The position numbers were made by a program, and so were the translations under genes. From positions 372,001-436,000 of the forward strand of contig JAIWNE010000006.1 of NCBI GenBank assembly GCA_025331445.1: DNA of 64,000 bases. Reading direction: 5' to 3'. This document shows positions 1 through 10,589 of the stretch, piece after piece. The notes below the pieces were generated by a model. It saw only the letters and a program-made list of their open reading frames with translations. It was not told the origin of the DNA and did not search any database. Numbering within the stretch: the first letter of the stretch is position 1; the number at the start of each line of letters is the position of its first letter. The stretch comes from Blakeslea trispora. Taxonomy: Eukaryota > Mucoromycota > Mucoromycetes > Mucorales > Choanephoraceae.

Positions 1-11
1 CGGCAGGTCAT

Positions 12-578
12 ATGGATTATTACGATGACAACAATGGCCAGCATTATCAAATAAGAGTGATTTGCGACCCACTTTATGACCCTTGGGTAGAGAAAGAAGC
101 AGTGCAGAACGATTCAAATCATTATGACGACAACACAACAAGTGAAGATGAGGAGGAAGAGATAGAAGAAGAAGAGGAGAAGCACAGTCAGTTTGCCAAT
201 GCCCTCAAGGACTATAAGCCTGCCACACCCTTTCACCTTAAACGACGTCAGCCATGGTTTAGTGCACGCTATGATTTTAGTCAATCCCTGTTTTTAGCAA
301 AACAGTCGCCGCATCATGATACATCAGCGTCATTTGTGGGAGCTAAAGACTACTTCCTGCCGATTACATCATCTGAATACATTCATCCACCTCCATCCTC
401 TACCACCACTAGTCCAACACTTTCGCATACATCGTCATTACTGGAAGAGGAAGAAGTGCCTTTAGATATCAATTCTAGTCATTATTTAGAAATGCTGGAC
501 AAATATTGCTTTTATCATAGTAACGAAAACGACACCACATTGAAACAATTTGATCAACTATCTATTGATAGTGTCTAG
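12..578 (+). CDS. Acidic low-complexity protein, 3' part (5' end may lie outside window)
   Basis: An open frame of 188 codons ends in TAG at 576-578. It starts with an ATG only 11 bases into the window, so this may be the last exon of a longer gene. The product is rich in Asp/Glu, with a run of Glu at about residues 45-60, and has Ser/Thr/Pro-rich stretches near residues 125-145. I see no catalytic motif, signal peptide or membrane segment and do not recognise the family. It runs convergently to the GDI gene downstream. A poly-pyrimidine/poly-T stretch at 590-670 separates the two. Confidence 0.5.
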   Translation: MDYYDDNNGQHYQIRVICDPLYDPWVEKEAVQNDSNHYDDNTTSEDEEEEIEEEEEKHSQFANALKDYKPATPFHLKRRQPWFSARYDFSQSLFLAKQSPHHDTSASFVGAKDYFLPITSSEYIHPPPSSTTTSPTLSHTSSLLEEEEVPLDINSSHYLEMLDKYCFYHSNENDTTLKQFDQLSIDSV

Positions 579-788
579 AATTCAATCCAATACCCCCCCC
601 CCTTTCTTCTCCCTTTTTTTTTGAGTGAAATACGAATAAACACTCACATTCCTTTTTTTTTTTTTTTTTTACTCATCTATTACTTGCTCTCCCACGCAAA
701 ATAAAGGATGAAATATGATTGGTTTATAATTTGAGAGAGAGAAAGAGAGAATTTATGTTACACTATGTATAAATATATATATTTTTTT

Positions 789-2317
789 TTAGGCAGCATT
801 GACTTGATCTTGATCTTCTCTCTTCTTAAGCACCAAAGGTTCACCAGTAATACGACGCCAGATATCATGAACATCTTCACAGACAGTTTCAAAGTGAGAT
901 GTAGCATCGTAAGAACGAGAGATAAAGACCTTGTCTTGCTTGCCATCTTCAATAGGGACTTCCAAAGGAGATTCAAAGATGAACTTGTCTTGAATAGGAC
1001 CCAACAGCTTTAAGCCTTCATTGACTTCTTCAGTAGGGTTTGATGTCTCGACAATGGTAGACACAATAGCCAAATAATAACCCTTGGGACAAACCATATG
1101 GGCATCACTGACACAAGCAATGTAAATATCATGTTGACGACCAACTTGACTTTGAGGAATGACAATCTGACAAGAATCACCATCGTTGGTACTGGGGATA
1201 GGATGTGTTAAGAGACAGATGGCACGCACAACAGAGCCCACCTTCTTGACATTTAGGGGAACATAAGATGGGTCACAGATCACCATCTTTGCACGCACAG
1301 TATCATCGCCCACCTTGACACCAGTGACTTGACCTTGTTCATTGTAGATCAATTCCTTGGCTTCTGTGTTTAACATGTAGGTACCACCATAGACAGCAGA
1401 CAGTCTATGATTAACTATGCTTTAGTACATGTTCTCTCTTTCTTATCTATAGATGAGCTTACCTGGCAAATGCTTGAGGCAAATCACCAAGACCATACAA
1501 AGGATAGATGTAAGGAGATTTACCATAACGAAGTACAGAGACAGCATACAATCTAACCTTTTCAACAGTGTCACGAGCAGGTTGACTTAAATAGCTATCA
1601 TCCAAATGAAGAGCCATAGCATGACCAATGAACTCTTGTGTGCCAGCAGCCAATCCGAACTTCTTAAAGACATCGCTTACTGTGACACGGTTGATATCGA
1701 GGCCCTGATGTGTGCTAGGGTCATTGGCCTTATAGCCTTCAGCCCAGACCAAGAAGTTCTTCATACGGCGCTTTTCAAAGATACCCATCAAGGGGCTAGA
1801 AAGTGCCTCACTAGCATTAGCAGGTACCTTACAGACCTTACCACCACTATAGACATAAGAACCAGCAATCTGCTTGAATTCAAGATAACGAGTGACATCC
1901 GTATGAGTCAAGAAACGGACGATTTCACCGTTAGCCATCATGAACTTGGGAATCAAATCAATGTTCCAATCACGATCACGACCCAAGGATTCAGGAGGTG
2001 TTTGTCCGGGTCTAAACTTGTTATAGAACTAATAGAATAGGAGTCATTTATATGTATACAACATCAAATCTCTCTCTTGCTCTCTCTCTCTCTCTCTCTC
2101 TGAATACTTACTGTAGTCAAGTTTAAAGAAGCAGATTCAGCACCATAGTAGTCATTACGATCCATATGAAGCACCTTCTTGCCATCAACAGAGAGAAGAC
2201 CTGATAAGATACATTCGGTCAAACCAGTACCCAAGACAATAACATCGTATTCTTCATCCTATGGTAAGCATGAGTTAGAAAAGTGTAAAAGATGATGTGG
2301 ATGACTATGGTTACCAT
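789..2317 (-). CDS. GDI1: Rab GDP-dissociation inhibitor (GDI)
   Basis: Exons on the minus strand: 2317-2315 (ATG only), 2258-2112, 2028-1463 and 1404-789. They give 443 residues, the normal size for Rab GDI. The N-terminus reads [20 protein letters not shown], the hallmark FAD-fold-like motif of the GDI/REP family, followed by MDRNDYYG. The Rab-binding region with [11 protein letters not shown] is also present. The protein extracts GDP-bound Rab GTPases from membranes and keeps them soluble for recycling; the Ypt6-like Rab at 56.2 kb is a likely client. All introns are GT-AG. The first coding exon is only the start codon, followed at once by a GTAACC donor. Start choice rests on the conserved sequence beginning directly after the acceptor at 2259-2260. 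Confidence 0.93.
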
Positions 2318-2591
2318 GTTGTCAATATATATATATGTGTGTGTGTGAAAACAAAGAAAAAAGAGAGACAAAAAAAAAAAATGAAGCAAAGTAAGTTAAA
2401 AAAAAAATGGAGTGTGAAAGTAAGTAATCAAACACCAAAATTGTCAATGACGCACGCATGTCGCTTAATAAATGAAATTTGCCTCTTTTTTTTTTTAAAA
2501 CTGAGTCAATAGTTCCCCACCCATTTTAGCTTAAATCGCATAAACCAAGTGTCAAACTCATTTTTTTCATTTTTTTTTTCACCAAAGCAAA

Positions 2592-3417
2592 ATGAGTGCA
2601 TTAGAAGACAAGTTCTGTCGAGTGGTATCATTCGATACAATGACAGATAAAGATCTACCTGATTATTCATTTACACTGCGCAAGAAATCATTGGGCTATA
2701 AGCATACAAGGCGATCTCGTACATTTATGGTAGCCACTGACTTGGCAGACTATAGTGGACATGCTTTAGATTGGACTACAGATGTAGATGGTTTTATATT
2801 GAATGAGAGATAATAGCAAGACTTATACTTTCTCTCTTTTATATTAGAATATTATGGATGATTTTGATGAAATAGTGATATTAAGGGTAGTCACACTGGA
2901 TATACATGGTAAGCTCCCCATCTAGCTTGTTTGGTTTTTCGTCTTTTTTTGAAACAGTAGTGTAGATAAAAAGGCTAGTTTATTAGCTTCAGGCGCAAAG
3001 AAATCAAGAGAAGATGCTAATCAAGTGATGAACCATATTATGATGACTGCCTCTCATTTAGAGAAAAAAGTAATCTAGGCTTATCATTTTTTCTTTCTGT
3101 TTACTCATGTACTCTATAAGATAAGTGTGATTATTGAATTTGTAGTGGGAAAAGTACAGGATACAATCTACCATATGCTGGGTATGTATCAGCCCTCTCT
3201 CTTGGTGGTTGGTACGAGAGGTCTATCTGGTTTCAAAGGGATGATGCTCAGTAGTGTCTCTAAATACTGTCTTCAACATTCACCCGTACCAGTCACCATC
3301 ATCAAGCCAGAGAGCAATACAAACAAAAAGCAAAAAAGACTGAGTAAACTTTTACGTATGGCAAGTGGAGGTACTATTGCTACAGTCAATCATGACTCTT
3401 TGATCAAGAAATCCTAG
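2592..3417 (+). CDS. Universal stress protein (UspA-domain) family protein
   Basis: Exons 2592-2783, 2848-2908, 2966-3069 and 3121-3417 give about 217 residues. After a 45-residue leader comes the UspA fold: RTFMVATDLADYSGHALDWT, then DDFDEIVILRVVTLDIH. The C-terminal nucleotide-binding signature is LLVVGTRGLSGFKGMMLSSVS, ending in PVPVTIIKP. The G-x2-G-x9-G(S/T) style loop suggests an ATP-binding type (inference). Such proteins act in stress tolerance; no specific substrate can be deduced. The first donor (GTAGAT at 2784) is weak, so that boundary is the least certain. It is transcribed divergently from GDI, with 274 bp between the two start codons. Confidence 0.85.
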
Positions 3418-3869
3418 AAAAAGAAAAGTTTATACATTCATCTTTTCGAAATTAGAATAAATAGGTAGCATGATAAGAATATGAATGATAGATATGATCT
3501 AGCGTTCATATGTAAATAAAAAAAGAGGAAAATCTAAACTTGACGCTTATTTCTTTCTTGTACTCGTTTTTTTTTTTTTGTATAATTTGAACAGACTTTT
3601 GTTTGCTTTGAAATCGTCTTTTTTTTTTTTATTGAAAGCCATAGTATAAGACTTTTTCATACATACAAAATGATTATAAATAGCCTGGTTGAAGGCTACT
3701 TGCAGGTATGCAGTAAATGATGTACACTCTAAATAGTGCTTTTTTGATTCATATAGTCTACAAATTCACCTTCTATTTGCAAGTAAGATTGGGTGCCACT
3801 AAAAAATAATTTTTAAAAAAGAAAAAGGCTATTCTGCTTATTTTTTTTGTGTGTGTGTGTATTGTTATT
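3418..3869. other. Intergenic region without recognised gene
   Basis: A stretch rich in A and T with several poly-T runs and a GT repeat at 3849-3860. I see no open frame with coding character. The upstream in-frame GTG triplets before 3870 are part of this dinucleotide repeat and not a start. Confidence 0.6.
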
Positions 3870-4936
3870 ATGGTCAAAATTGCCACTGCATTGACCTTTC
3901 TTACGTATGCAGCTTTGACTGGCTGGTTTGGGAGTGCAGATATTGAAGCTGATCGTCGTATTGTTGCTTTAGGCGATCTTCATGGAGATTTGCCAAATAC
4001 GCTCGAGATTCTAAAGTTTGCACATCTCATTGATGATGATCATCACTGGATAGGTGGTGATGCTATCTTTGTTCAAACGGTAAAGTGCATATAAGAAAAA
4101 AGAAGGGAAAGATGGGGAAAGAATTTAAGCTGATGAGGGGTAGACTTTTTTTTTTTCTTTTTCTTTTTGGTTTCATGACAATTTAATATGAAAAATAGGG
4201 TGATGTGGTAGATAGAGGCACAGATACCATCAAACTGTATGAATTGATCCAGAATTTGCGTGATGAAGCACCTCTTCAGGGCGGCATGGTCATTCCGTTG
4301 TTAGGCAACCATGAAATCATGAATTTAATTGGTGACTGGCGCTACGTCTATCCAGGAGAACCAGAGACATTTGGTGGCATCGAAGCTCGTCGTAAGGCAT
4401 TTGAGCATGATGGATTTATTGGTGAATACTTGACGATGTTGAACATGACGACCAAAGTGGGTTCTACCGTCTTTTGTCACGGTGGTATCACACCTTATTT
4501 CGGCAAACTTGGGATTGACTGGATAAACAATCAGACACATGCAACCATCGTGCCCTTTATGAAGTCATTTGGTCGACATGGGGACCCTCACGGTATCTAT
4601 GGGGCAGAGGGACCCACTTGGTACCGTGGTTACGCATTAGATGAAGAGGATATTGTGTGCAATTTATTGGATCAGGCACTCGATTATATGGAAGCAAACC
4701 GCATGGTAGTGGGACATACTGTTCAACATGACGGAGCTATTCATACCCGATGTGGTGGTAAGGTCATCTTGATTGATATCGGTATTTCGAGTGCTTATGG
4801 CGGACAAAAGGGTGCACTTGAAATTCGTGGTAACCAAGCAGTGGCATTGTATGCACATCATAATGAAACATTGCCCACACCTGCGCCTTATCAACCCAAG
4901 TCAAAGAAGCCAGTGATTGCTCATGAGGAACTATAA
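3870..4936 (+). CDS. Shewanella-like (SLP-type) metallophosphatase, probably secretory
   Basis: Exons 3870-4079 and 4199-4936 give 315 residues. The full two-metal phosphoesterase set is visible: GDLHGD at residues 35-40, GDVVDRG across the exon junction, GNHEIMN, then FCHGGITP and VVGHT. This is the calcineurin-like fold. The arrangement with a DVVDRG motif and a C-terminal VGHT resembles Shewanella-like protein phosphatases rather than PP1/PP2A (family inference). Residues 4-20 form a hydrophobic N-terminal segment, so the enzyme may enter the secretory pathway. The start ATG at 3870 was chosen because only GTG codons precede it. Substrate is not evident. Confidence 0.85.
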
Positions 4937-5398
4937 TCAATTTAATCCCGAAATTCATTATTTTTCTAATTAAAAAGAGCACAACAATTGAAGATATTAA
5001 ACATCTTTAATTAGGTGACACTAAATATGAGTACAAATGTTGTTTGTTAAAGGGGAGACATAGCTTCCTTTTCTTCTTCTCTTTATTCTTCATTCCATTC
5101 CTTTTTTTCTTATATCAAAATGAATTGAATTATTGGCTCATCACATCTTTCAAGGCAAAAAAAATAAAAGAAAGAGAAATCTAAGGCAAAATAACACACT
5201 CTTTTTTTTTTTTTTTACAATGGACTCTGTACCAAATTTTATGATCACAACAAAATTTTATTGGAATCAAGACACATTTATGCTACATCATTTTATGATA
5301 ATTTCACTTTGTATGTTTATATGACATTCTCAAGAATGACGACAATAAAAAAACAGTATGCTCCCCTAAATTCTTTCTTTTTAAGTGTGTATCATATT
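4937..5398. other. Intergenic region between convergent genes
   Basis: Contains poly-T and poly-A tracts (for example 5198-5214). It separates the 3' end of the phosphatase from the 3' end of the GNAT-like gene. No supported gene was seen. Confidence 0.6.
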
Positions 5399-6298
5399 TT
5401 ATTTTAAAAGTACAAGACGACCACCTTCGCCATAATGCTCATAGCCAATGCGTGTATATAGATTATCATGAGGGTCACGCTCGATATCTACAAACAGGGT
5501 AACGTATTGGAACTCTTTCAGAAGCAGATCACTTACCATCGAGACACAAGCTTCACCGTAACCTTGATGACGATGCTCTTCAGGTGTGTATACATAGGCA
5601 AGTGAACAGCCATGCCTTAATGGTCGAACCTTCCTGGCCATCGAAACGGCTGTACCATCACTCAGACATAACAGGTAAACTGAATTGGACTCAATCATGT
5701 CCCGACAGATACCTTCTATTGAACTTGAGATCACATAGGTGTCACCAAAGACGTCTTTGACAAATGCAATGGTCCAGGGCCTTAACAGCTCAATATCCTT
5801 TTGGGTCGCTACTCTCAAGATAGTGCCAGGCTGACGAGCAATCGACTGAGCCCTTGGTGTCCAGTTGACCTGACTGAGACGATGACTCCAAACAGGATTC
5901 TTCTTTTGTAGTTCAACACCTAGCTGTTTCTGACAGAGACGACCAAGTGTGGTTAAGACAGGTTGATAGGCATGAAGACCTTGAATATCGTCCAATGTAG
6001 TACAGGATAAGACGTCATTGAACAAGAAGACAATTGCTTCAGGTCTTGTGTCATCAAATAGACAGGAAGCATACAAAAAGCCCTCGCTTTCGGCAAAGAT
6101 AGCAAACAAGAGTTCGCTTTGGTTTTTCCAGACAGCTCCACAATAGTATCGGTCTTCCTGCTTGTCTACATGTTGTTGTGCCATATGAATAACAAATGTG
6201 TTTTCGATTTCACGTTGCTCAAGACAGGGTTTGACTTTGTCAAGAAATTGTGTTACATGAGGATAGCGCTCAACTGTCAAATCTTGTATGGATGGCAT
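5399..6298 (-). CDS. GNAT-family N-acetyltransferase-like protein
   Basis: A single open frame of 299 codons with ATG at 6298-6296. The frame is open further upstream, but that part is low-complexity Phe/Leu-rich sequence and was excluded. The last 90 residues carry the GNAT acetyl-CoA-binding pattern: AYVYTPEEHRHQGYGEACVS, matching the R/Q-x2-G-x-G/A loop, then a beta strand LFVDIERDPHDNLYTRIGY, typical of motif B. The N-terminal 150 residues are divergent, as in a group of fungal two-lobed GNAT proteins. Substrate unknown. It is intronless, which is unusual for this neighbourhood. Confidence 0.75.
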   Translation of the reverse strand: MPSIQDLTVERYPHVTQFLDKVKPCLEQREIENTFVIHMAQQHVDKQEDRYYCGAVWKNQSELLFAIFAESEGFLYASCLFDDTRPEAIVFLFNDVLSCTTLDDIQGLHAYQPVLTTLGRLCQKQLGVELQKKNPVWSHRLSQVNWTPRAQSIARQPGTILRVATQKDIELLRPWTIAFVKDVFGDTYVISSSIEGICRDMIESNSVYLLCLSDGTAVSMARKVRPLRHGCSLAYVYTPEEHRHQGYGEACVSMVSDLLLKEFQYVTLFVDIERDPHDNLYTRIGYEHYGEGGRLVLLK

Positions 6299-6801
6299 TT
6301 TGTTGTGAGGGAGAGAGTGTGTAAGAATTAAAAAAAATAAAAGAAAGAAAAGAAAAATGAAATAAAATCTGATAAGATCGATGACAAATAAAAAAATTTG
6401 CTTGCCACTATTTTCGGAATAGAATGTATGCAAGGAAAAATCGCACCAACATTACACACTCAGAAAAAAAAAAAGAGGAGATCTTTGTTCAATCAAAGTC
6501 TTGGATAAACACTGTCACAGGCTTCAGTTATTCTCAAAGTCACTCTACTATGAATAAACCTGAGCTTAAGAAGATCATGCCAATGGTACGTACTGCTTGA
6601 CTAATCATTAGTTTTCCGATCAATCTATGGACATAAATAGAGATGACTGACAAAGCCAAATTATGGAGATTCAAACGTTTCAATCAAGGACCCCTTTTTT
6701 TCCCTCTCTTTATTCATACTAAAGGAAAAGAGTGCTGTTACTATAAGAAAACTATAGGAAGAGAAATTTATATTCTAAGGTTGTTCCCTAAAGGTATTTT
6801 T
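6299..6801. other. Intergenic region with a weak possible short spliced ORF
   Basis: On the plus strand an ATG at 6550 opens 12 codons (MNKPELKKIMPM) that end at a good GTACGT donor. After an AG near 6642 comes a frame beginning MTDKAKLWRFKRFNQGP, which then degenerates into Phe-rich sequence. I cannot assign it to a family and do not call it a gene. Confidence 0.3.
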
Positions 6802-7794
6802 TTATTCATTTTTATGATCACCGCTCAAAAGTCGATGGAACTCGGAATGAGATTGATCCATTTCAAACAACATCTGTCGTGCTTGTTCTTCGGTAATCTC
6901 ATCACTTGCTTTCATAGAATGTAGTGTAATTAGCCATTGACGTACTTTTTGTTTCCCATCAAAATCAGGCGTTAACCCAGGTACTTTGTTGAGTGATTGA
7001 ATAAGATCAGCAAGAATAGGATGAAGTTCATCCACAGCATATCGATTCAATCGGAGTGTATCCATCAATGTAATGAAATGCTAAGGTGTTTTTTTTGATT
7101 ATTAGATATAACAATATGATTATTCATTCAACCTTACCAATACTGTTTCTGCAATATACTTGGCGGCTTTTCCTACTTCTTTTTGTTTATCATCAATAGC
7201 ATGCTCATAGGTAGCTGGAACACCAATCTTGAATCGATTAACTGCAGCTGGACATGATAACTAAGGGTCATCATTAAATAAGCTCTTTTTTCTTTTTCTT
7301 TTCTTTTTTTTTTACCTTGTATTCATTCATAAAAGTCTCTAGATTGTCTACAGACTCTGATAAGAAATTCATGGTTGTCTTGTATTTAGCAATCAAATTC
7401 GCACATTGAGGTGTATATCTTGATCAAATTTAATTCATCTCGAGATTTTTCTTTTTTTTAAGCATAGTTTACTTACTCTTCTGCAGTAATAGAATCTCGA
7501 ATGAATGCCTTTTCAAGATGTTCCATGAGTACAATGATGGAATACAAGTCGGCCATATTGTCATATTTGTCTCTTTCTTTGTTGTTTGTAAATAGCTTGA
7601 CTTCCTATAAAAAAAAAAACGTATAAGGAACGTCTTTTCTTGTTATTTAATAAAAAAAAAGTCATACTTCATCGAGATTGATGCCTATAAAGAATAAGAT
7701 GAGTATCACTTTTATGTCTTGGAGGTGAATCACTGTTACCTAGTGAGTTGTTTAAATAGTTGAGAGTATAGTGTGTATTTGTAGGGGAATCCAT
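6802..7794 (-). CDS. VPS28: ESCRT-I subunit VPS28
   Basis: Six exons: 7794-7740, 7684-7668, 7604-7477, 7418-7316, 7260-7138 and 7080-6802, giving 234 residues as expected for VPS28. The core reads EVKLFTNNKERDKYDNMADLY, followed by LSCPAAVNRF. The C-terminal four-helix domain is TLMDTLRLNRYAVDELHPIL, then LNKVPGLTPDFDGKQKVRQW. VPS28 joins Vps23 and Vps37 in ESCRT-I, and its C-terminal domain contacts ESCRT-II in sorting of ubiquitinated cargo at endosomes. All phases agree across the junctions. Exon 2 is a 17-nt micro-exon coding for the residues GINLDE together with its neighbours. Confidence 0.93.
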
Positions 7795-8165
7795 AACAAG
7801 TTATTTAGTTGTAAAAAGGGGGAAACAGTCTATCTGCTTGAACGCATAACCAAACTACGCTGTGATTGAAGTCACGAAAAATAAAATAAAAAAAAAAGAG
7901 CTCAGTTGCACAGTCTGTGATACTTTAGAATTCAGAGTAAGAAATTCAATGGTTGATCAGAAAGAGAAAGAATGGAGTAATGATATTCTATTTCCAAGTT
8001 TGTCTTTTTTGGTTTGTTAAGTCTCATACGGCCTGAAAAAAGCAAGAAAAGAAGACAGTTTGATTTGTTACCCGAAAAAAAAAGAGCAATGTCGTAGCTT
8101 AAAATCCCCTGGCTGTCAACTAATATTTTTTTTGCGTTTCTTTCCCTTATTAAACATATATACCA

Positions 8166-8764
8166 ATGAACGGTCCTTTTGGTGGAATGAGGGGCCAAAA
8201 CAATGGCATGTCTCTTCAAGAACAACAAACTATTCAGTTATTACAAGGTGCCTTTGAATCTTGTGTAGTCAAGACAGCCATGTCAGGCGTTGCAGGTAAT
8301 AAAGCAAAAAGAAAAAAAAAAGAAGCGAGTCTAAATGGTGTTTTCAAAAGGTTTCGGTATGGGTGCAGCTTTCGGTTTGTTCATGTCTTCCTTTGAATAC
8401 TCGGGACCAATGACGAATGAAGAACTGGTGAAACAGACAACAAGACAACAATTAAGACATGTCGCAAAAGATATGGGTACTCGATCCTATTCGATGGCTA
8501 AAAACTTTGGTCTTGTCGGTATGATCTATTCCGGAACAGAGTGCTGTATTGAATCCGTAAGTGATATAGTCCCTCATAAGTAGCGGTATACTGATAGATT
8601 GTATATAGTATCGTGCAAAAAATGATTTAGCCAACAGTGTGGCAGCAGGTGCATTTACAGGTGGTTTATTGGCTGCAAAGGCAGGACCTCAGGCAATGGC
8701 ACTTGGTGCAGGTGGTTTTGCCATGTTCTCATTAGCCATTGATTGGTATATGCGTCGCGACTAG
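8166..8764 (+). CDS. TIM22: Mitochondrial inner-membrane translocase subunit Tim22
   Basis: Exons 8166-8295, 8351-8556 and 8609-8764 give 163 residues. The protein has the Tim17/22/23 fold: four Gly/Ala-rich membrane segments, with [15 protein letters not shown], then [20 protein letters not shown], then [19 protein letters not shown]. The N-terminus is short, as in Tim22, and the conserved arginine-containing loop [11 protein letters not shown] is present. Tim22 forms the pore that inserts carrier proteins and Tim23-type proteins into the inner membrane. The phases at both introns are consistent. The gene is convergent with the aminotransferase downstream, only 57 bp apart. Confidence 0.9.
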
Positions 8765-8821
8765 AAAAGATCTGTATTATTATTTCCCCTTTCTCTCTCT
8801 CTTTATTTGTATATTAGGAAT

Positions 8822-10155
8822 TTATTGTTGGTTACATAAATCAAGTAAAGCTTTAGCAACATGTTCAAAATCAGATAGATCATTATAGACTTGAGCACTG
8901 AGTCGAGCGTACCATTGACCATGATGTTTAAAGACAGAAGCCATACAATGATGTTTATAGATTAATTCATCTACTGAGAGTTGAACAAAGGCTGCATCTT
9001 GTTGCACTTTAGCTGGATCAATAGGCAGTCTCACATTCACGAGGGCTGTCGTCAATGTTCTTTCTTCATTTTCTAATATCTCAGTACCAAGGATAGTAGC
9101 TGCCAGTTCACCTCCCTTGACAGCCAGATCATGACAATAATCCATAATGGCCTTTTCTCCACCAATGGATTTTCTAAAAGCCAAAGCGGCTTCTATACAA
9201 AGAAAGTTTGTAAAGTCTGTAGTTCCTGGCCAACTAAATTCCAATTGAAACGTATTGATTCCAGGCTGTGGATGATGCATATAGGAAGCATTGATGATAG
9301 CCGGATGAACTAGATGTTGATTTCTTAGAGGTACATAGAGTATAGCACATCCTCGAGGTGCATAGAGCCATTTATGACAATTGGTGATAAAGAAATCAGG
9401 ATCAATAACATGCAGATCTAGAGGAATTTGACCTGTGTGTGTGTGTTTGTCTTAATATTGAAATATTTAGATACTATGTATAGGCTTACCAATAGCATGA
9501 GCACCATCCACTAAACTCAAAACGGAATATTCTCTTAATAGCTTGACGACTGCCTCAAAAGGAAACAAGAGTCCAGGAACAGAACTGATGGCATCCATAA
9601 AGCATACTTTGATAGACCCATTTTGTAAGCTATTTTCATATTCGATTGTTTCTTTGATTTGTTCAACTATAGCATGATCACTCATAGGATAGGCCAAGTC
9701 AATTTTGACCAACTTGACTGATTCAAAATCATTGATAAACTGGATCGTTCTCTCTACTGCATTATAAGCTGTATTGAACTAGATCATAATTGAGTGATTG
9801 TTCCAAACATGTACAATAAAGAATGACTTACATACAACACCTTATCACCTGCTTTAAGAGGAAGACTCCTGGCCACTGTATTGATACCAGTCATGGCATT
9901 GAAAACAAATACAAGTTCGCTAGGATCAGCATGAATTAGCTCAGCTATAGCTGCCTTATTTCTTTCAATCAAAGGGAAAACCTCGCGTTTTAACCAACGG
10001 TCAGGATTCATTTCAGCTTTCAGCCGTAATTCCTGTATGATAGGAAGAAGCGCTTTTGGAAGTGCACCATAAGAACCATGATTGAGTGGTGTGAATTCAG
10101 GCTCAATCAAGAATTCAGAGCGAAGGTGCTTGCCAAGCTGAGGATACTTTGTCAT
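8822..10155 (-). CDS. Class V aminotransferase (isopenicillin-N-epimerase / cysteine-desulfurase-like), PLP enzyme
   Basis: Exons 10155-9832, 9778-9490 and 9432-8822 give 407 residues. The N-terminus reads FTPLNHGSYGALPKALLPII, typical of fungal epimerase-like class V enzymes. Further motifs are VDGAHAIG (cofactor-ring Asp and following His) and NCHKWLYAPRG, whose Lys is the predicted PLP Schiff-base lysine, followed by a phosphate-binding PGTTDFTNF. The family includes isopenicillin N epimerase-like proteins and Cys desulfurases; substrate cannot be inferred, and the penicillin name should not be taken as function. The open reading and intron phases look intact. Confidence 0.85.
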
Positions 10156-10589
10156 AATAATAAGAATGAAAGAAGAAAAATGGGTTTTTAAAAAAAATTA
10201 TCGTAAAGCTAAACTTTATATTAAAGGTCAAGTAAGAGTAGGACAAGCGAAAAATGTAAGAGATGGTTTATGACGACATCATCCTACAGGCTTCTGTTGG
10301 AATTTAGCTTAGCTGTAAATTGCTACAGAAAACTCTGTCATTTAGATCCACAGATGATTGAGAGACTCTTTTTTTTTTTGAAATATATTATTATTATTAT
10401 TATTTTACAAATAGCCCATCTGTTTAATATACAAACAATAGTAAACATGGCTAGCAATATTAAACACTAGTGAGGGAAGTGAGATAAAAGAAAAAAGAGA
10501 GAGAGAGCTGTATTTACAAATCACAAGATCTAGCATAGATGATCCTGTTCAAGAAAAAAAAAGGGGGAAAGGGAAAGGGGTTTCTGTTT
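10156..10589. other. Intergenic region without recognised gene
   Basis: AT-rich, with a TTA trinucleotide run at 10386-10405 and a GA-rich tract near 10490-10580. No frame with coding character. Confidence 0.55.

Noticed and set aside
5399..6433. N-terminal extension of the GNAT-like protein to 344 residues
   Set aside because: The extra 45 residues are a Phe/Leu-rich translation of an A/T-rich leader; ATG at 6298 gives a normal start.
6550..6924. Possible small plus-strand gene between GNAT and VPS28
   Set aside because: The second exon runs into Phe-rich sequence and then antisense to VPS28; no family recognised and splice phase is only one of several options.
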